Shown here piece after piece: positions 10,350-20,208 of a stretch of 64,000 bases of DNA. The number at the start of each line of letters is the position of its first letter. Positions within the stretch are counted from its first letter, which is position 1. Under the pieces are notes generated by a model. That model worked only from the letters and a program-made list of their open reading frames with translations, was not told the DNA's origin and searched no databases. The translations under genes were made by a program, and so were the position numbers. Source of the stretch: an uncultured Lentisphaeria bacterium (GTDB lineage: Bacteria > Verrucomicrobiota > Lentisphaeria > Oligosphaerales > Oligosphaeraceae); the NCBI GenBank assembly GCA_934661755.1, contig CAKUJM010000007.1, positions 1-64,000 of the forward strand, given 5' to 3'.

Positions 10350-12281
10350 ATGATCAGAAATCCGATATCTGCAGTTTCATTGGCAGTCTGCATGCTGGGC
10401 GCGATTGCCGCCCCGGCGGCCATCAAGCCGGATGCCATCAAGGCGGCGCTGGACAGCCCCGCCGGCGTCGAGTTCAGCGCCCCCGGCAATTTCGGCGGCA
10501 GCAATGACAGCATCGTCGTCGGGAAGCAGAACGCCGTGCCCAAATCCCGGGAGCACTTCGAGGACCAGAAGTTTCCGGCCATCACCGGCGGAACCTGCCT
10601 GTATATCGCCAAGCCAACTGCGGCAGGCTATGCCGACATGGTGAACCTCCGCAAGCGCAACTACTTCATAGTGACGATCCGGGGGGAAGGCGAGCTTTCA
10701 TTCAACTACCGCACCTCGCTTGACAGCCAGACCGACGAGCGCTTCGTGGTATACATCTACAACGGCGACAATTCCCAGCAGCTGTATGCGCAAAACGAGA
10801 ACAAGCCGGAGGACCCCAACCCGATGGCGGATGACAAAATCAAGGCCTATTTGGAAAAGGTATCGGACACCGGCACCTGGCTGAAACGCTACAAGGAGGA
10901 TGGCCAATACGTCTACGACATCTCCAGCGAGGACTGGTGGCAGGAAGGGAGCATCCCCTTCACCGACTCCAACCCGGATGCCTATACCCGCAGGCTGGTG
11001 TTTGCGCTGTTCGGCCCGGCCAGCCTGGACTCCTGGGGGAACAAGCTGGAGATCGACACCGACCAGCGCGACAAGGAAGTGCTGGATGGGCGGGTCTATC
11101 TCGACAACTTTGTGTGGTCGCCCTCCGAAACGCAGCCGGACATCGTCCGGTTCGAACCTGTGGGCGGCACCCAGTTCCAGACAACCCAGACCATCCTGCT
11201 GCAAAGCGACTACGCCTCCGGAGTCTTCTCATTCCATTACACCCTGGATGGCAGGACGCCCACCAAAAGTTCGCCGCTGTATGACCGCGAAAAAGGCATC
11301 ACCATCAGCCAGGACACCAGGGTCACCGTCGCGGCATACGAGAATCCGACGGACAGCAACTACGGCTACGACGGCAGCCGCCCGGTGAAGATCTTCACCG
11401 CCGACTACTCCTTTGCCATCCCCGCACCGACAGTCGCCATGACCCCGGGAGCGGATTTCAGCGACGAAACGACCTTCGCCGTCAGCGGCGAATACTATGA
11501 TCCCGTGCAATACAAATACACCCTGGACGGCTCGATGCCCGGCAAGGACAACGGCATTGCCATCGAAAATGGCCAATTGACGCTTCCGAACGCCGACCTT
11601 GACGGCCGCACGCTCAGGATTGCCGCCTGCTCGGACATCCTCACCAGCGTCGCGGTGAAGCTTCCGCTGGCGCGGGCCGCATCGCCGCAGGTCAGCTTCA
11701 TCCTGGACGGCGCGCCCGCCGGCGACAGCTACTGCGTCTTCACCGACCGGGTTTCCTGGGAAGCCGCAGCCGGCGTCAAGCTGCGTCCGGAGGGCGTCGC
11801 CGTTCTCACTGACGACGGCGACGTAGAGTACTTTGCGCCTGGCGGCGGCACCCTCCTGCCCAGCAAGCCGGTCAAGCGCAGCTTTGTCAAGGCGGACCAG
11901 CCGCTGCCGGTGTCGCCGAGGGACATCACCGGTTCGGAGACACTGCCGGACACCTGGGTGCTTTATGCCGTCCCGAAGGAAATCACGGTCGCGGACGGCC
12001 GGAAGCTGGCGTCCTGGCTCAAGCCCCGCGGATACGACAGCGGCGCCCGCGCCTACCGGCAGATGGACTGCATCGAGAATGGCCGCGCCTACTGGATCCA
12101 TCCGCAGGAGATCGACTGGAGCGCCGCACCGTCGGTCAAGTGCACCGGCCGCACTCCGGAACCGCAGGACGGCCTGCTGTCCAATGCGGATGGCAGCGAC
12201 GACGCCGGCGGCTACCGGTGGGAAGGCGGCCGCTTTGTGCCGGTGGGCGGGGGATACAGCGGTCCGGTGATCCGCAAGTAG
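10350..12281 (+). CDS. Secreted protein with chitobiase/beta-hexosaminidase C-terminal-type domains
   Basis: A 643-residue protein with a signal peptide (hydrophobic about 8-24, ending in APAA). It contains two copies of a CHB_HEX_C-like beta domain. The first carries FHYTLDGRTPTKSSPLYD and the second YKYTLDGSMPGKDNG; these are the YTLDG(T)xPT signatures of non-catalytic modules found in bacterial surface and carbohydrate enzymes. No catalytic domain is recognisable. The N-terminal 250 residues look like an uncharacterised surface domain. The frame is open upstream inside the preceding gene, but only from ATG 10350 does the sequence read as an exported protein. It sits 104 bp after the BatA-like gene and 7 bp before a membrane glycosyltransferase-like gene. 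Confidence 0.7.
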   Translation: MIRNPISAVSLAVCMLGAIAAPAAIKPDAIKAALDSPAGVEFSAPGNFGGSNDSIVVGKQNAVPKSREHFEDQKFPAITGGTCLYIAKPTAAGYADMVNLRKRNYFIVTIRGEGELSFNYRTSLDSQTDERFVVYIYNGDNSQQLYAQNENKPEDPNPMADDKIKAYLEKVSDTGTWLKRYKEDGQYVYDISSEDWWQEGSIPFTDSNPDAYTRRLVFALFGPASLDSWGNKLEIDTDQRDKEVLDGRVYLDNFVWSPSETQPDIVRFEPVGGTQFQTTQTILLQSDYASGVFSFHYTLDGRTPTKSSPLYDREKGITISQDTRVTVAAYENPTDSNYGYDGSRPVKIFTADYSFAIPAPTVAMTPGADFSDETTFAVSGEYYDPVQYKYTLDGSMPGKDNGIAIENGQLTLPNADLDGRTLRIAACSDILTSVAVKLPLARAASPQVSFILDGAPAGDSYCVFTDRVSWEAAAGVKLRPEGVAVLTDDGDVEYFAPGGGTLLPSKPVKRSFVKADQPLPVSPRDITGSETLPDTWVLYAVPKEITVADGRKLASWLKPRGYDSGARAYRQMDCIENGRAYWIHPQEIDWSAAPSVKCTGRTPEPQDGLLSNADGSDDAGGYRWEGGRFVPVGGGYSGPVIRK

Positions 12282-12288
12282 CGACTGA

Positions 12289-13908
12289 ATGCACCAGCCA
12301 CCCAGCCACTCCAGCCGCCGGGCGCTGATGCCGCTGTTGCGCAGGCATCCGGATCTGCTGGCATGTCTGGCCATCGCCTTGGCGTGCCTGGCGGTCTTCG
12401 GCTGTTCGCTGGGCTTCGGCTTTTTGGAGAACTGGGACGACGGGATTTTTGTGGTCGGCAATCCGTCGCTGGGCTGGTCGGCCGGAAATTTCCTGCGCTA
12501 TCTATTGCATCCATTCCAGGATCTATGGACGCCGCTGCCGATGTATTCGCTGATGATCGACCATGCCCTGGCCGGTCTGTCGCCGTGGTGCTATCATCTC
12601 CACAATCTGCTGCTGCATATCGTGGCGGCGTGGTGTCTTTATGCGATATTGCGCCGTCTGGGCTGCACGGCGCCGCTCGCGCTGGCGGGGGCGCTGCTTT
12701 GGGCGCTCAACCCGCAGAAGGCGGAGTCGGTGGCGTGGATCAGCGAACGCAAGGACGTGCTATGCGGGGCGCTGGCCTTCGCCGCAGTGCTGGCCTTCCT
12801 TCACGACCGCCAGTGGCTTTGCGCAACGCTGTCATTTCTGGCGATTGCCGCCAAGCCGGCGGCAATCGCCCTGCCGGGGATGTACCTGGTGATCTGGTGG
12901 ATGCGCGGCTACCCTCTGGCGCAATGGCGGCGCTACGCCGCGCCGGCCGCCGCGGGGATGCTGTCATTCCTCTGTTCGTGGCTCGTCACCGCCCAGACCA
13001 ACCCCGGATGGCTGGAGAAGGTCCTGGCGGTGCCGGTCCACAACCTCTTCTGGTATCCGCTCACCGCGGTCATCCCCTTCGAGGTGAATCCGATCTATCC
13101 AGAGGTGATTTTCGGCGACGCGCATTTCTGGCTGGTGCTTGCCGGCGGCATCGCCATCCTGGCCATTGGCTGCCTGGCCGCGTGGATGCTGGGATTCAGC
13201 CATCGGCAGATCATCGGGATGATCCTGCTCATTGGCGGCAACATCGTGCCGGTGATGGGGATGCTCCATTATACCAACTTCCGGTACTGCGACCGTTACA
13301 ACTACCTGGTCAGCGCCGTGGTGGTGGCGGCGATCATGCCGATGGCACAGCGGCTCCAGAGGCATCTGCGACGGCCATGGCTGGTGCCGGCGCTGGGCTG
13401 GTGCGCCTGTGCGCTCTTCGCCGTACTGTCGTTGCGCTACCTGCCCAACTGGAGCCACTGCCGGCATCTGGCGCTGTATGCGCTGCAGGCTCCCGGCACC
13501 CCCAACCGCAAGGCGGTCGAAATGGCGGTGATCACCGCCCTGGGAGAGCAGGATGAAAAGCGGCTGGCCCATATCAGCCGGCTGCTGGACCAGCGCCCGC
13601 CATATTGCGAGGCGCCCGGCGGCAAAAGCCTGCCATTCCGGTTCTTCAGCGGCGCCAGCCATCCCGGACGCCAGAATGAGAACCTCAAGCTGTTCATCCG
13701 GGCGCATCTGGCAATGCGCCGCCATGACTACGGCAACGCCTACCTGGACTATGTCGAGCTGACTTCGCGCGCCGCCAACGGCCGCCTTGGCCTGGCGGAC
13801 ACCTTCATCGCGGTGGTCTACTCGGATCTGGCCCTGCTTTCCGAACTCAATGGCGACCAGGAAAAAGCCGATTTCTACCGGCGGGAACGCCAGAAAATGA
13901 AATTATAG
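12289..13908 (+). CDS. GT-C fold membrane protein, O-mannosyltransferase/TMTC-like
   Basis: A 539-residue protein with about ten hydrophobic helices. The first extracytoplasmic loop carries the acidic motif FLENWDDG, typical of GT-C glycosyltransferases of the PMT/TMTC type. This is followed by YHLHNLLLHIVAAW and a WALNPQKAESVAWISERKD segment. That arrangement is common in bacterial tetratricopeptide-linked glycosyltransferase-like proteins, which use polyprenyl-phosphate sugars. The C-terminal 130 residues are soluble and possibly helical-repeat. The gene starts 7 bp after the secreted CHB_HEX protein, so the two may be linked, for example in modifying a surface protein (inference). No substrate can be named. 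Confidence 0.65.
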   Translation: MHQPPSHSSRRALMPLLRRHPDLLACLAIALACLAVFGCSLGFGFLENWDDGIFVVGNPSLGWSAGNFLRYLLHPFQDLWTPLPMYSLMIDHALAGLSPWCYHLHNLLLHIVAAWCLYAILRRLGCTAPLALAGALLWALNPQKAESVAWISERKDVLCGALAFAAVLAFLHDRQWLCATLSFLAIAAKPAAIALPGMYLVIWWMRGYPLAQWRRYAAPAAAGMLSFLCSWLVTAQTNPGWLEKVLAVPVHNLFWYPLTAVIPFEVNPIYPEVIFGDAHFWLVLAGGIAILAIGCLAAWMLGFSHRQIIGMILLIGGNIVPVMGMLHYTNFRYCDRYNYLVSAVVVAAIMPMAQRLQRHLRRPWLVPALGWCACALFAVLSLRYLPNWSHCRHLALYALQAPGTPNRKAVEMAVITALGEQDEKRLAHISRLLDQRPPYCEAPGGKSLPFRFFSGASHPGRQNENLKLFIRAHLAMRRHDYGNAYLDYVELTSRAANGRLGLADTFIAVVYSDLALLSELNGDQEKADFYRRERQKMKL

Positions 13909-14203
13909 GCATCATCCATGGTGCCGGTGCAGGTGCGGGGGATGGGATGCGGCATGGCCGGCGCGCATGAGTGTTGTCAGTCAAGAGCATTATATTAACG
14001 CACCTGCGCAACCTTTCCACGGATTCTGGCGCGGCCTCCCGCAAATGCGCGGCTTTCCCCATGCCCTTTCCGGCCTGTCTGACACCAGGGCCTCCTGTTC
14101 CAAGCCACCCGGGCGCAGACATTCTCGCCGGGCTGGCCCCAAATGCCTGCGAGGGCTTCTGACGGAATTTACGTGACGCCGCGCCAGGGAAAATTCAAAT
14201 CAT
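13909..14203. other. Intergenic region upstream of pyrH
   Basis: About 295 bp with no supportable gene. A TATATT box at 13991-13996 resembles the probable -10 elements seen upstream of other genes here. No -35 at normal spacing is obvious. It may be the start of the pyrH-frr transcript. Confidence 0.35.
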
Positions 14204-14932
14204 ATGAGCAAACCATTTTTTTCGCGCATTCTCCTCAAGATCAGCGGCGAGGCGCTGGGCGGCCCGCATGGCGGCCTGGTGCCGGAGTCGATACAATCTG
14301 CCGCCGGGTTGGTCAAGGAGGCGGTGGACTGTGGAGCGCAAGTCGCCGTGATCATCGGCGCCGGGAATCTCTTCCGCGGGCTCTCCGGCAGCCGCAGCGG
14401 CATGGATCGCTGCGGAGCGGACTACATCGGCATGCTCGGCACCTGCATGAATGCGCTGGCGATGCGTGACGCCCTGGAGTCCATCGGGCTTGCCGCAGAA
14501 GTGCAGTCCGCGCTGCCGATTGCCGGGGTGCTGCCGCCGTTCGACTGCCGCCAGGCCAACCGGATGCTGGAGGACGGCACCGTGGTCCTCTTCGCCGCCG
14601 GCACCGGCCACCCATACTTTTCCACCGACACCACCGCGGCGCTGCGGGCCGCCGAAATCAATGCCGGCGCGGTCTTCAAGGCCACCAAGGTCAATGGTGT
14701 CTACTCCGCCGACCCGATGACCCATCCGGAGGCCACCCGGTACGAACGGCTCACCTTCGACAAGGCACTGGGCGACCATCTGCATGTCATGGACTCCAAC
14801 GCCTTTGCGCTATGCGAGGACAACAATCTGCCCATCGTCGTCTTCAACGCCAGCCAGAAGGGGGTGGTCACCGAGCTTCTGGCCGGTGATTTCACCCACG
14901 GCACCCTGGTGTGCAACACCGCAAATCCATGA
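14204..14932 (+). CDS. pyrH: UMP kinase
   Basis: Phosphorylates UMP to UDP. The 242-residue protein is of the amino-acid-kinase fold. It shows the lysine-containing start RILLKISGEALGG, the glycine-rich VIIGAGNLFRGL loop (about 47-58), the ADYIGMLGTCMNALAM segment and the ATKVNGVYSADP signature. It precedes frr, the common bacterial order pyrH-frr. Confidence 0.96.
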   Translation: MSKPFFSRILLKISGEALGGPHGGLVPESIQSAAGLVKEAVDCGAQVAVIIGAGNLFRGLSGSRSGMDRCGADYIGMLGTCMNALAMRDALESIGLAAEVQSALPIAGVLPPFDCRQANRMLEDGTVVLFAAGTGHPYFSTDTTAALRAAEINAGAVFKATKVNGVYSADPMTHPEATRYERLTFDKALGDHLHVMDSNAFALCEDNNLPIVVFNASQKGVVTELLAGDFTHGTLVCNTANP

Positions 14933-15078
14933 CATTTTCGCCGGCTTCCCGGCCAGCTTGACGCAGATGCATCCCGGCGCAGCCGCCCGCGGCCGCATCC
15001 CGGCCGGACTGGATCGGGAAGGCCTGCGGGCCCCACGCTGGAATCCGCCAGGCAGGAACGCCTCTCTGACAAAGAACT

Positions 15079-15100
15079 CCAGGGGATTCTGTTCCCCTGG
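15079..15100 (+). other. Small hairpin upstream of frr
   Basis: CCAGGGGA and TCCCCTGG form an 8-bp stem with a 6-base loop, ending 41 bp before the frr start. No T-run follows, so it is not a standard terminator. It could influence the processing or translation of the pyrH-frr transcript. Confidence 0.4.
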
Positions 15101-15141
15101 CATGACTCCATCCCCAAAATCCTCCATCCAAAACAACCACT

Positions 15142-15705
15142 ATGGCAACACGTCAGGAAATTCTGGACGACGCCAAATTGGCGATGTCCGCATCCGTTGA
15201 TTCACTCAAGCGCCGCTTCGACCAGGTCCGCACCGGCAAGGCCTCGCCGGCGCTGGTCGACGGCATCATGGTCGACTACTATGGCGCCCAGACCCGGCTC
15301 AAGGACATCGCCAGCGTCTCCGCGCCGGAGCCGCGGGTGCTGAAAATCCAGCCGTACGACATCAGCGCCGCCAACGCCATTGTCAAGGCGATCCAGAACA
15401 GCAGCCTCGGCATCACCCCGGTCTCGGATGGCAAGGTGATCCGGCTGCCAATCCCGGAGTTGTCCGAGGAACGCCGCAACGACATGACCAAGCTGGTGCG
15501 CAAGTATGCGGAAGAGGCGCGGGTCGAGGTGCGCAATGCCCGCCGCGACGCCAACGAGGCCGTCAAGGCCGCCAAGAAGAAGTCGGAGATGACCGAAGAC
15601 GAACAGAAGGCCGCCACCGACGACATCCAGAAGCTGACGGACAAGCAGATCGAGCAGATCGACAAGGTGCTTGACGACAAGCAGAAGGAACTCATGGAGG
15701 TGTAG
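15142..15705 (+). CDS. frr: Ribosome recycling factor
   Basis: Releases ribosomes from mRNA after termination, acting with EF-G. The 187-residue protein has the standard length. It carries VRTGKASPALVDGIMVDYYG, the EPRVLKIQPYD segment, the ELSEERRNDMTKLVRKYAEEARVEVRN signature and the lysine-rich C-terminal helix. Located 209 bp after pyrH. Confidence 0.97.
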   Translation: MATRQEILDDAKLAMSASVDSLKRRFDQVRTGKASPALVDGIMVDYYGAQTRLKDIASVSAPEPRVLKIQPYDISAANAIVKAIQNSSLGITPVSDGKVIRLPIPELSEERRNDMTKLVRKYAEEARVEVRNARRDANEAVKAAKKKSEMTEDEQKAATDDIQKLTDKQIEQIDKVLDDKQKELMEV

Positions 15706-15742
15706 CCTTCTCCCTGCGGCCGCATTTTGCCTTTTTTCGCCA

Positions 15743-17398
15743 TTGCCGTCAAATATCGCCCATCTTCTTCAGGAACAGGCCCTTGTCCGTCCGCGACAGC
15801 CGGCGGTGGTCTTCATGGCCGGACGTTGCGACGACGGCGGCCGGGAGCAGCCGTTGTGGCGTCACCTCACCTTCGGGGAGCTGGCGCGCCGCAGCGACGC
15901 CCTGGCCTGGGGACTGCGCAAATACGGCTTTTGCCCGGGGATGCGCACCCTGCTGATGGTCCGGCCGACCCTGGATTTCTATGCGCTGACGTTTGCCCTG
16001 TTCAAGGTCGGGGCGGTGCCGGTGCTCATTGATCCGGGGATGGGCTGGCGCGGTTTTCTGCGTTGCGTGCGGCAGGTTGCGCCGGAGGGCTTCATCGGCA
16101 TTCCGGCCGCACAGCTGTTGCGGCTGTGCTGCCGCGGCAGCTTCCGCGGCGTGCGTCTGGCGGTGACCATGGGCACACGGCGTTTCTGGGGCGGCCGGAC
16201 AATCCCTGAGCTGCTCGATGACGATGCGGGCGGACCCTTCCCCTGCTACGAACCGCAGCAGCCAGATGAATTGGCGGCGGTGCTATTCACCTCCGGCAGC
16301 ACCGGCCCCGCCAAGGGGGTCTGCTACACCCACGAGATTTTCGCCGGACAATGCCGGATTGTCAGGCGGCTGTGCGGAATAAAGCCGGGCGAATACGACC
16401 TGGCATGCTTTCCCCTTTTCTCGCTTTTCAGCATCGCCAATGGCGCCACGGCGGTAGTTCCCGACATGGACGCCACCCACCCGGCCGCCATCGATCCGGA
16501 ATGTGTCCGCGAAGCGGTCCGCCAATGGCCGGTTTCATACTCGTTTGGCTCCCCCGCGCTGTGGAAGAACGTGGCCGGATACTGTGTCAGGAACGGACTG
16601 CGGCTGCCGGGGCTCAAGCGCATCTTCATGTCGGGCGCGCCGGTGCCGCCGCAGACTCACCGCGATCTGCGCGCCATCCTCGATGACGATGCGGCCACCT
16701 ATGCGCCATACGGATGCACCGAGGCACTGCCGATTGCGGTCCTCGACGGCGCCACCGTGCTTGACGGCCACGCCCATGCCGCCGGACTTGGGCTGGGCAC
16801 CTGCGTCGGATCCATCATCCCGGAAATCCAGGCCCGGGTCATCCGCATCACCGACGACCCCATCGCGCAGCTTTGCGCCGGTGACCTGCTGCCGGCGGGG
16901 CAGATTGGCGAGCTGTGCGTAAGCGGCCAGTGCGTCACCGGCAGCTATTTTGCGCGTCCGGATGCCGATGCGCTGGCGAAGACCCGCGACGACGAAGGCC
17001 GGCTCTGGCATCGCGTCGGGGATGTCGGATACTTTGACGACCAGGGCCGCTTCTGGTTTTGCGGCCGCAAGGCCCACCGGGTGCAGACCGCCGACGGGAC
17101 GCTCTTCTCCATTCCGGCTGAATCGTACTTCAACGCCATGCCGGGAGTGGCGCGCAGCGCATTGGTGGGCATCGGCCCACGTGGCCGACAGCAGGCGGCA
17201 ATGGTCATCGAGCCGCTGCCAGGATGCCGCCCCGATCCGGCGGAGCTGCTCCGGCTGGCCGGGCGGCACGAATGCCTGAAGCCGATCCGGCGCGTGCTGA
17301 TCCATCCCCGCGCCTTCCCGGTGGATGTCCGCCATAACGCCAAAATCAACCGCGAGCTGCTTGGCGCCTGGGCCGCCGCCCGGCAGCCGGAATCCTGA
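15743..17398 (+). CDS. AMP-dependent synthetase, OleC (beta-lactone synthetase)-like
   Basis: About 551 residues of the ANL (acyl-adenylate-forming) superfamily. The ATP-binding P-loop is LFTSGSTGPAKGV (about 182-194). Several segments fit the OleC branch: ACFPLFSLFSIANGATAVVPDMD, FGSPALWKNV, MSGAPVPPQTH, YGCTEALPIAV and the GTCVG..VIRITDDPI segment. OleC proteins turn beta-hydroxy acids into beta-lactones during hydrocarbon or lactone synthesis. The usual partners oleA, oleB and oleD are not in the window, so another acyl substrate is possible. The start is uncertain: TTG 15743 (NIAHL follows, as in OleC) or TTG 15671 inside frr. No good Shine-Dalgarno sequence is visible. Confidence 0.7.
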   Translation: MPSNIAHLLQEQALVRPRQPAVVFMAGRCDDGGREQPLWRHLTFGELARRSDALAWGLRKYGFCPGMRTLLMVRPTLDFYALTFALFKVGAVPVLIDPGMGWRGFLRCVRQVAPEGFIGIPAAQLLRLCCRGSFRGVRLAVTMGTRRFWGGRTIPELLDDDAGGPFPCYEPQQPDELAAVLFTSGSTGPAKGVCYTHEIFAGQCRIVRRLCGIKPGEYDLACFPLFSLFSIANGATAVVPDMDATHPAAIDPECVREAVRQWPVSYSFGSPALWKNVAGYCVRNGLRLPGLKRIFMSGAPVPPQTHRDLRAILDDDAATYAPYGCTEALPIAVLDGATVLDGHAHAAGLGLGTCVGSIIPEIQARVIRITDDPIAQLCAGDLLPAGQIGELCVSGQCVTGSYFARPDADALAKTRDDEGRLWHRVGDVGYFDDQGRFWFCGRKAHRVQTADGTLFSIPAESYFNAMPGVARSALVGIGPRGRQQAAMVIEPLPGCRPDPAELLRLAGRHECLKPIRRVLIHPRAFPVDVRHNAKINRELLGAWAAARQPES

Positions 17399-17426
17399 AC
17401 CGCCATCACCGCCATTTATCTGAATC

Positions 17427-18632
17427 ATGCGCACCGCCATATTGACATTCCTGCTGCTCTTCTACGCTGCCGCGACCGTGCCGGGACAAATCCGGCTCCA
17501 AGGCGAGGCGATCAAGGTGGACGACCACAACCCCACCGCCGCAATCGTCAATTACACCGGTGACACAGCCATGCGCGACGCCCTGCTCAAGATGCTCTCC
17601 GCCTGCGACTGGTTCACGGTGATCACCGACGCCAACGCCCGGCGCGCCACCGTCCAGCTGACTGCCACCGGCAGCGTCGCCGGGCCGGAGCACGAACTTT
17701 CCGGCAAGGCGGCGGTGGCCGGAAAGGGCACCTTCCAGCTCAATGGCAAGGGCGGCACCGCCAGCGAGGCGGCTGCGGATTTCACCGACAAGCTGCTGCG
17801 GCAGCTCTTCAATGTCCCGGCGCTATGCACCCGGAGGATCGTCTATGTGCAGACCGGCCGCAATGGCCTCAAGGAGCTGTTCTCATGCGACATCGCCGGC
17901 GGCGACGCCCAAAGGCTCACCTTCAACAACGCCATTTCGACCGAGCCGTCGTGGGGGCATGCCGGAGCGCTGGTATACACCCTCAACGCCAGGAACTCGC
18001 TGTCGATTGTGCTTCACGACGCCATTGGCAGGCGCCACCGGGTGGTCTCCACCGCCCGCGGACTCAATTCCAGCCCCGCGCTTTCCCGCAACGGCCAGTA
18101 CATCGCGCTGCCGATGTCGTTTGGCAAGCAGGTGGATCTCTTTCTCATCGACCTCAAGACCAGCACCCGCACCCGCCTGACCCAGGATCGCAGCGTGGAG
18201 TCCAGCCCCACCTTCAGCCCGGACGGCCGGCGCCTCTGCTATGTCTCGGACAAAAGCGGCCGGCCGCAACTGTACGTGATGGAGCTGTCCTCCCGGAGCA
18301 GCAAGCGCATCACCCAGGGCGGAGAGGCCGTCTCGCCGGAATGGTCGCCGGTGTCGAACAAGCTGTGCTACGCCCAGCGGGCCAGCTCGGGGCAATATGT
18401 CATCCGGGTGCTGGACATGGCCAAGTCCGGCAGCGAGCCGGTGACCGTGACCGAGGCCGCCGGCAACTGGGAAGCGCCCAGCTGGGCGCCGGATGGCCGC
18501 CATATCATCTGCACCCGCAAAAGCGGTTCCGGACAACAGCTCTTCATCGTCGACAGCTGGCTGCACGCCTTCCAGCGTCTGCCGGTGCGCGCCTCCGGGG
18601 TGTCGCTGCCGGCGTGGCAAAGCGCCAACTGA
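17427..18632 (+). CDS. tolB: TolB-like periplasmic beta-propeller protein
   Basis: A 401-residue protein with a signal peptide (about 1-20). It has an N-terminal domain followed by a six-bladed propeller of PD40/WD40-like repeats. The repeats include LTFNNAISTEPSWG, SSPTFSPDGRRLCYVSDKSG, VSPEWSPVSNKLCY and EAPSWAPDGRHIICTR. TolB acts in the Tol-Pal envelope system with Pal and TolA. No tolQ, tolR, tolA or pal gene is present in the window, so assignment as true TolB rests on domain order alone. Confidence 0.8.
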   Translation: MRTAILTFLLLFYAAATVPGQIRLQGEAIKVDDHNPTAAIVNYTGDTAMRDALLKMLSACDWFTVITDANARRATVQLTATGSVAGPEHELSGKAAVAGKGTFQLNGKGGTASEAAADFTDKLLRQLFNVPALCTRRIVYVQTGRNGLKELFSCDIAGGDAQRLTFNNAISTEPSWGHAGALVYTLNARNSLSIVLHDAIGRRHRVVSTARGLNSSPALSRNGQYIALPMSFGKQVDLFLIDLKTSTRTRLTQDRSVESSPTFSPDGRRLCYVSDKSGRPQLYVMELSSRSSKRITQGGEAVSPEWSPVSNKLCYAQRASSGQYVIRVLDMAKSGSEPVTVTEAAGNWEAPSWAPDGRHIICTRKSGSGQQLFIVDSWLHAFQRLPVRASGVSLPAWQSAN

Positions 18633-18768
18633 AACGGCCTCCCCCATGGCCATTTCCCGGCGCGAATGCGACTGCGCACAATGGCTGCGCCAGGAAGCAT
18701 TTGCGTCAAACTGGCGGCGGATGCGACGACGCCGCTCCACCCAAACACATAGATAACCTGAGACTGCA

Positions 18769-20208
18769 ATGGCTGCGAAAAAGAAAAATGCCGGCGTGGC
18801 GCTGTGGAAGCGCGAGAGTGCCTGGGAGCGTCTGGAGAAAGGCGAGGAGTCCAAGCTGGAGATATACTGCCAGGATTACATCGATTTCATTTCGGAGGCC
18901 AAAACCGAACGGCTGGTCTTTTCCCGGCTGCTGGAGCTGGCGCAGTCGCGGGGATTCAGGGATCTGGACGCCGTCAACGCCGCCGGCGGGAAGCTGAAGG
19001 CCGGCGATGCGGTCTACCGCCAGATCGACGGCAAGACCATCATGCTGCTGCGGGTCGGCAAATCGCCATTGCAGGATGGCCTCAACCTCGTTGGCGGCCA
19101 TGGCGACTGCCCGCGGCTGGATCTGAAGCCCTGCCCGCTCTATCAGGACGAGGACTTTGTGCTGCTTGACACCCATTACTATGGCGGCATCAAGAAATAC
19201 CAGTGGGTGACCATCCCGCTGGCGCTCTATGGCGTGGTGGTGCGCCGTGACGGCAGCAAGGTGGAGATCGCCATCGGCGACAACCCGGGCGACCCGGTCT
19301 TCACCATCACCGACATCCTGCCGCATCTGGACCGCGACCAGGCCACCAAGCCAATGGACAAGGCGATCGACGGCGAGCAGCTCAATGTCCTCTTCGGCAG
19401 CCGTCCGGCCTCCAAGGACGACTGTGGCAAGGAGGAATGCAAGGACCTGATCAAGCTGAACATCCTCAGGATGCTGGCGGACCGTTATGGCATCGAGGAG
19501 GAGGATTTCGGCTCGGCGGAACTGGAGGTGGTTCCGGCGGGGCGCGCCCGTGATCTGGGCTTCGACCGCTCGATGATCCTGGGCTATGGCCAGGATGACC
19601 GCATCTGCTCCTATGCCGCCGCCCGTGCCATCCTGGATTTCGACGGCATTCCCGGCCGCACCATGGGCGCGCTGATCTGCGACAAGGAGGAAATCGGCTC
19701 CTACGGCCGTACCGGCATGGACTCGGTCTTCCTGGCCAACACCGTCGCCGAGCTGGTGGCCGCCTGCAGCCGGCAGTACAGCGACCTGACTGTCCGGCGG
19801 GCCTTGGAGAACACCCGGATGATCTCCGCCGATGTCGGCGCGCTGGCCGATCCGGGATACAAGAACACCGCCTCGCCGAACAACCAGGCGCGCATCAACT
19901 GCGGCATCACGCTTAGCAAATACGACGGCGCCCGCGGCAAGTCCGGCAGCTCCGATGCATCCGCCGAGTTGGTCGGCAAGGTGCGCAAATGCTTCAACGA
20001 CGCCAAGGTCGCCTGGCAGATGAGCGAGCTGGGCCGGGTCGATGTCGGCGGCGGCGGAACCATTGCGCTGTACATGGCGCGATACGGCATCCAGGTAATC
20101 GACTGCGGTGTCGGGCTGCTGTGCATGCATGCGCCCTGGGAGGTGGCCGGAAAGCTGGACACCTACATGGCGTACAAGGCATACTCGGCTTTCGCGTCAA
20201 TGGAATAA
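18769..20208 (+). CDS. M18 family aminopeptidase
   Basis: A 479-residue zinc aminopeptidase of family M18 (aminopeptidase I / ApeB type). Metal and catalytic segments are visible: GGHGDCPRLDLKP (His and Asp, about 108-120), CDKEEIGSYG (catalytic Glu pair, about 304-313), SADVGALADPGY and the C-terminal VLCMHAPWE-like segment (LLCMHAPWEV). It removes N-terminal residues from peptides in the cytoplasm. The downstream gene starts on the last base of its stop codon, indicating translational coupling. Confidence 0.9.
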   Translation: MAAKKKNAGVALWKRESAWERLEKGEESKLEIYCQDYIDFISEAKTERLVFSRLLELAQSRGFRDLDAVNAAGGKLKAGDAVYRQIDGKTIMLLRVGKSPLQDGLNLVGGHGDCPRLDLKPCPLYQDEDFVLLDTHYYGGIKKYQWVTIPLALYGVVVRRDGSKVEIAIGDNPGDPVFTITDILPHLDRDQATKPMDKAIDGEQLNVLFGSRPASKDDCGKEECKDLIKLNILRMLADRYGIEEEDFGSAELEVVPAGRARDLGFDRSMILGYGQDDRICSYAAARAILDFDGIPGRTMGALICDKEEIGSYGRTGMDSVFLANTVAELVAACSRQYSDLTVRRALENTRMISADVGALADPGYKNTASPNNQARINCGITLSKYDGARGKSGSSDASAELVGKVRKCFNDAKVAWQMSELGRVDVGGGGTIALYMARYGIQVIDCGVGLLCMHAPWEVAGKLDTYMAYKAYSAFASME

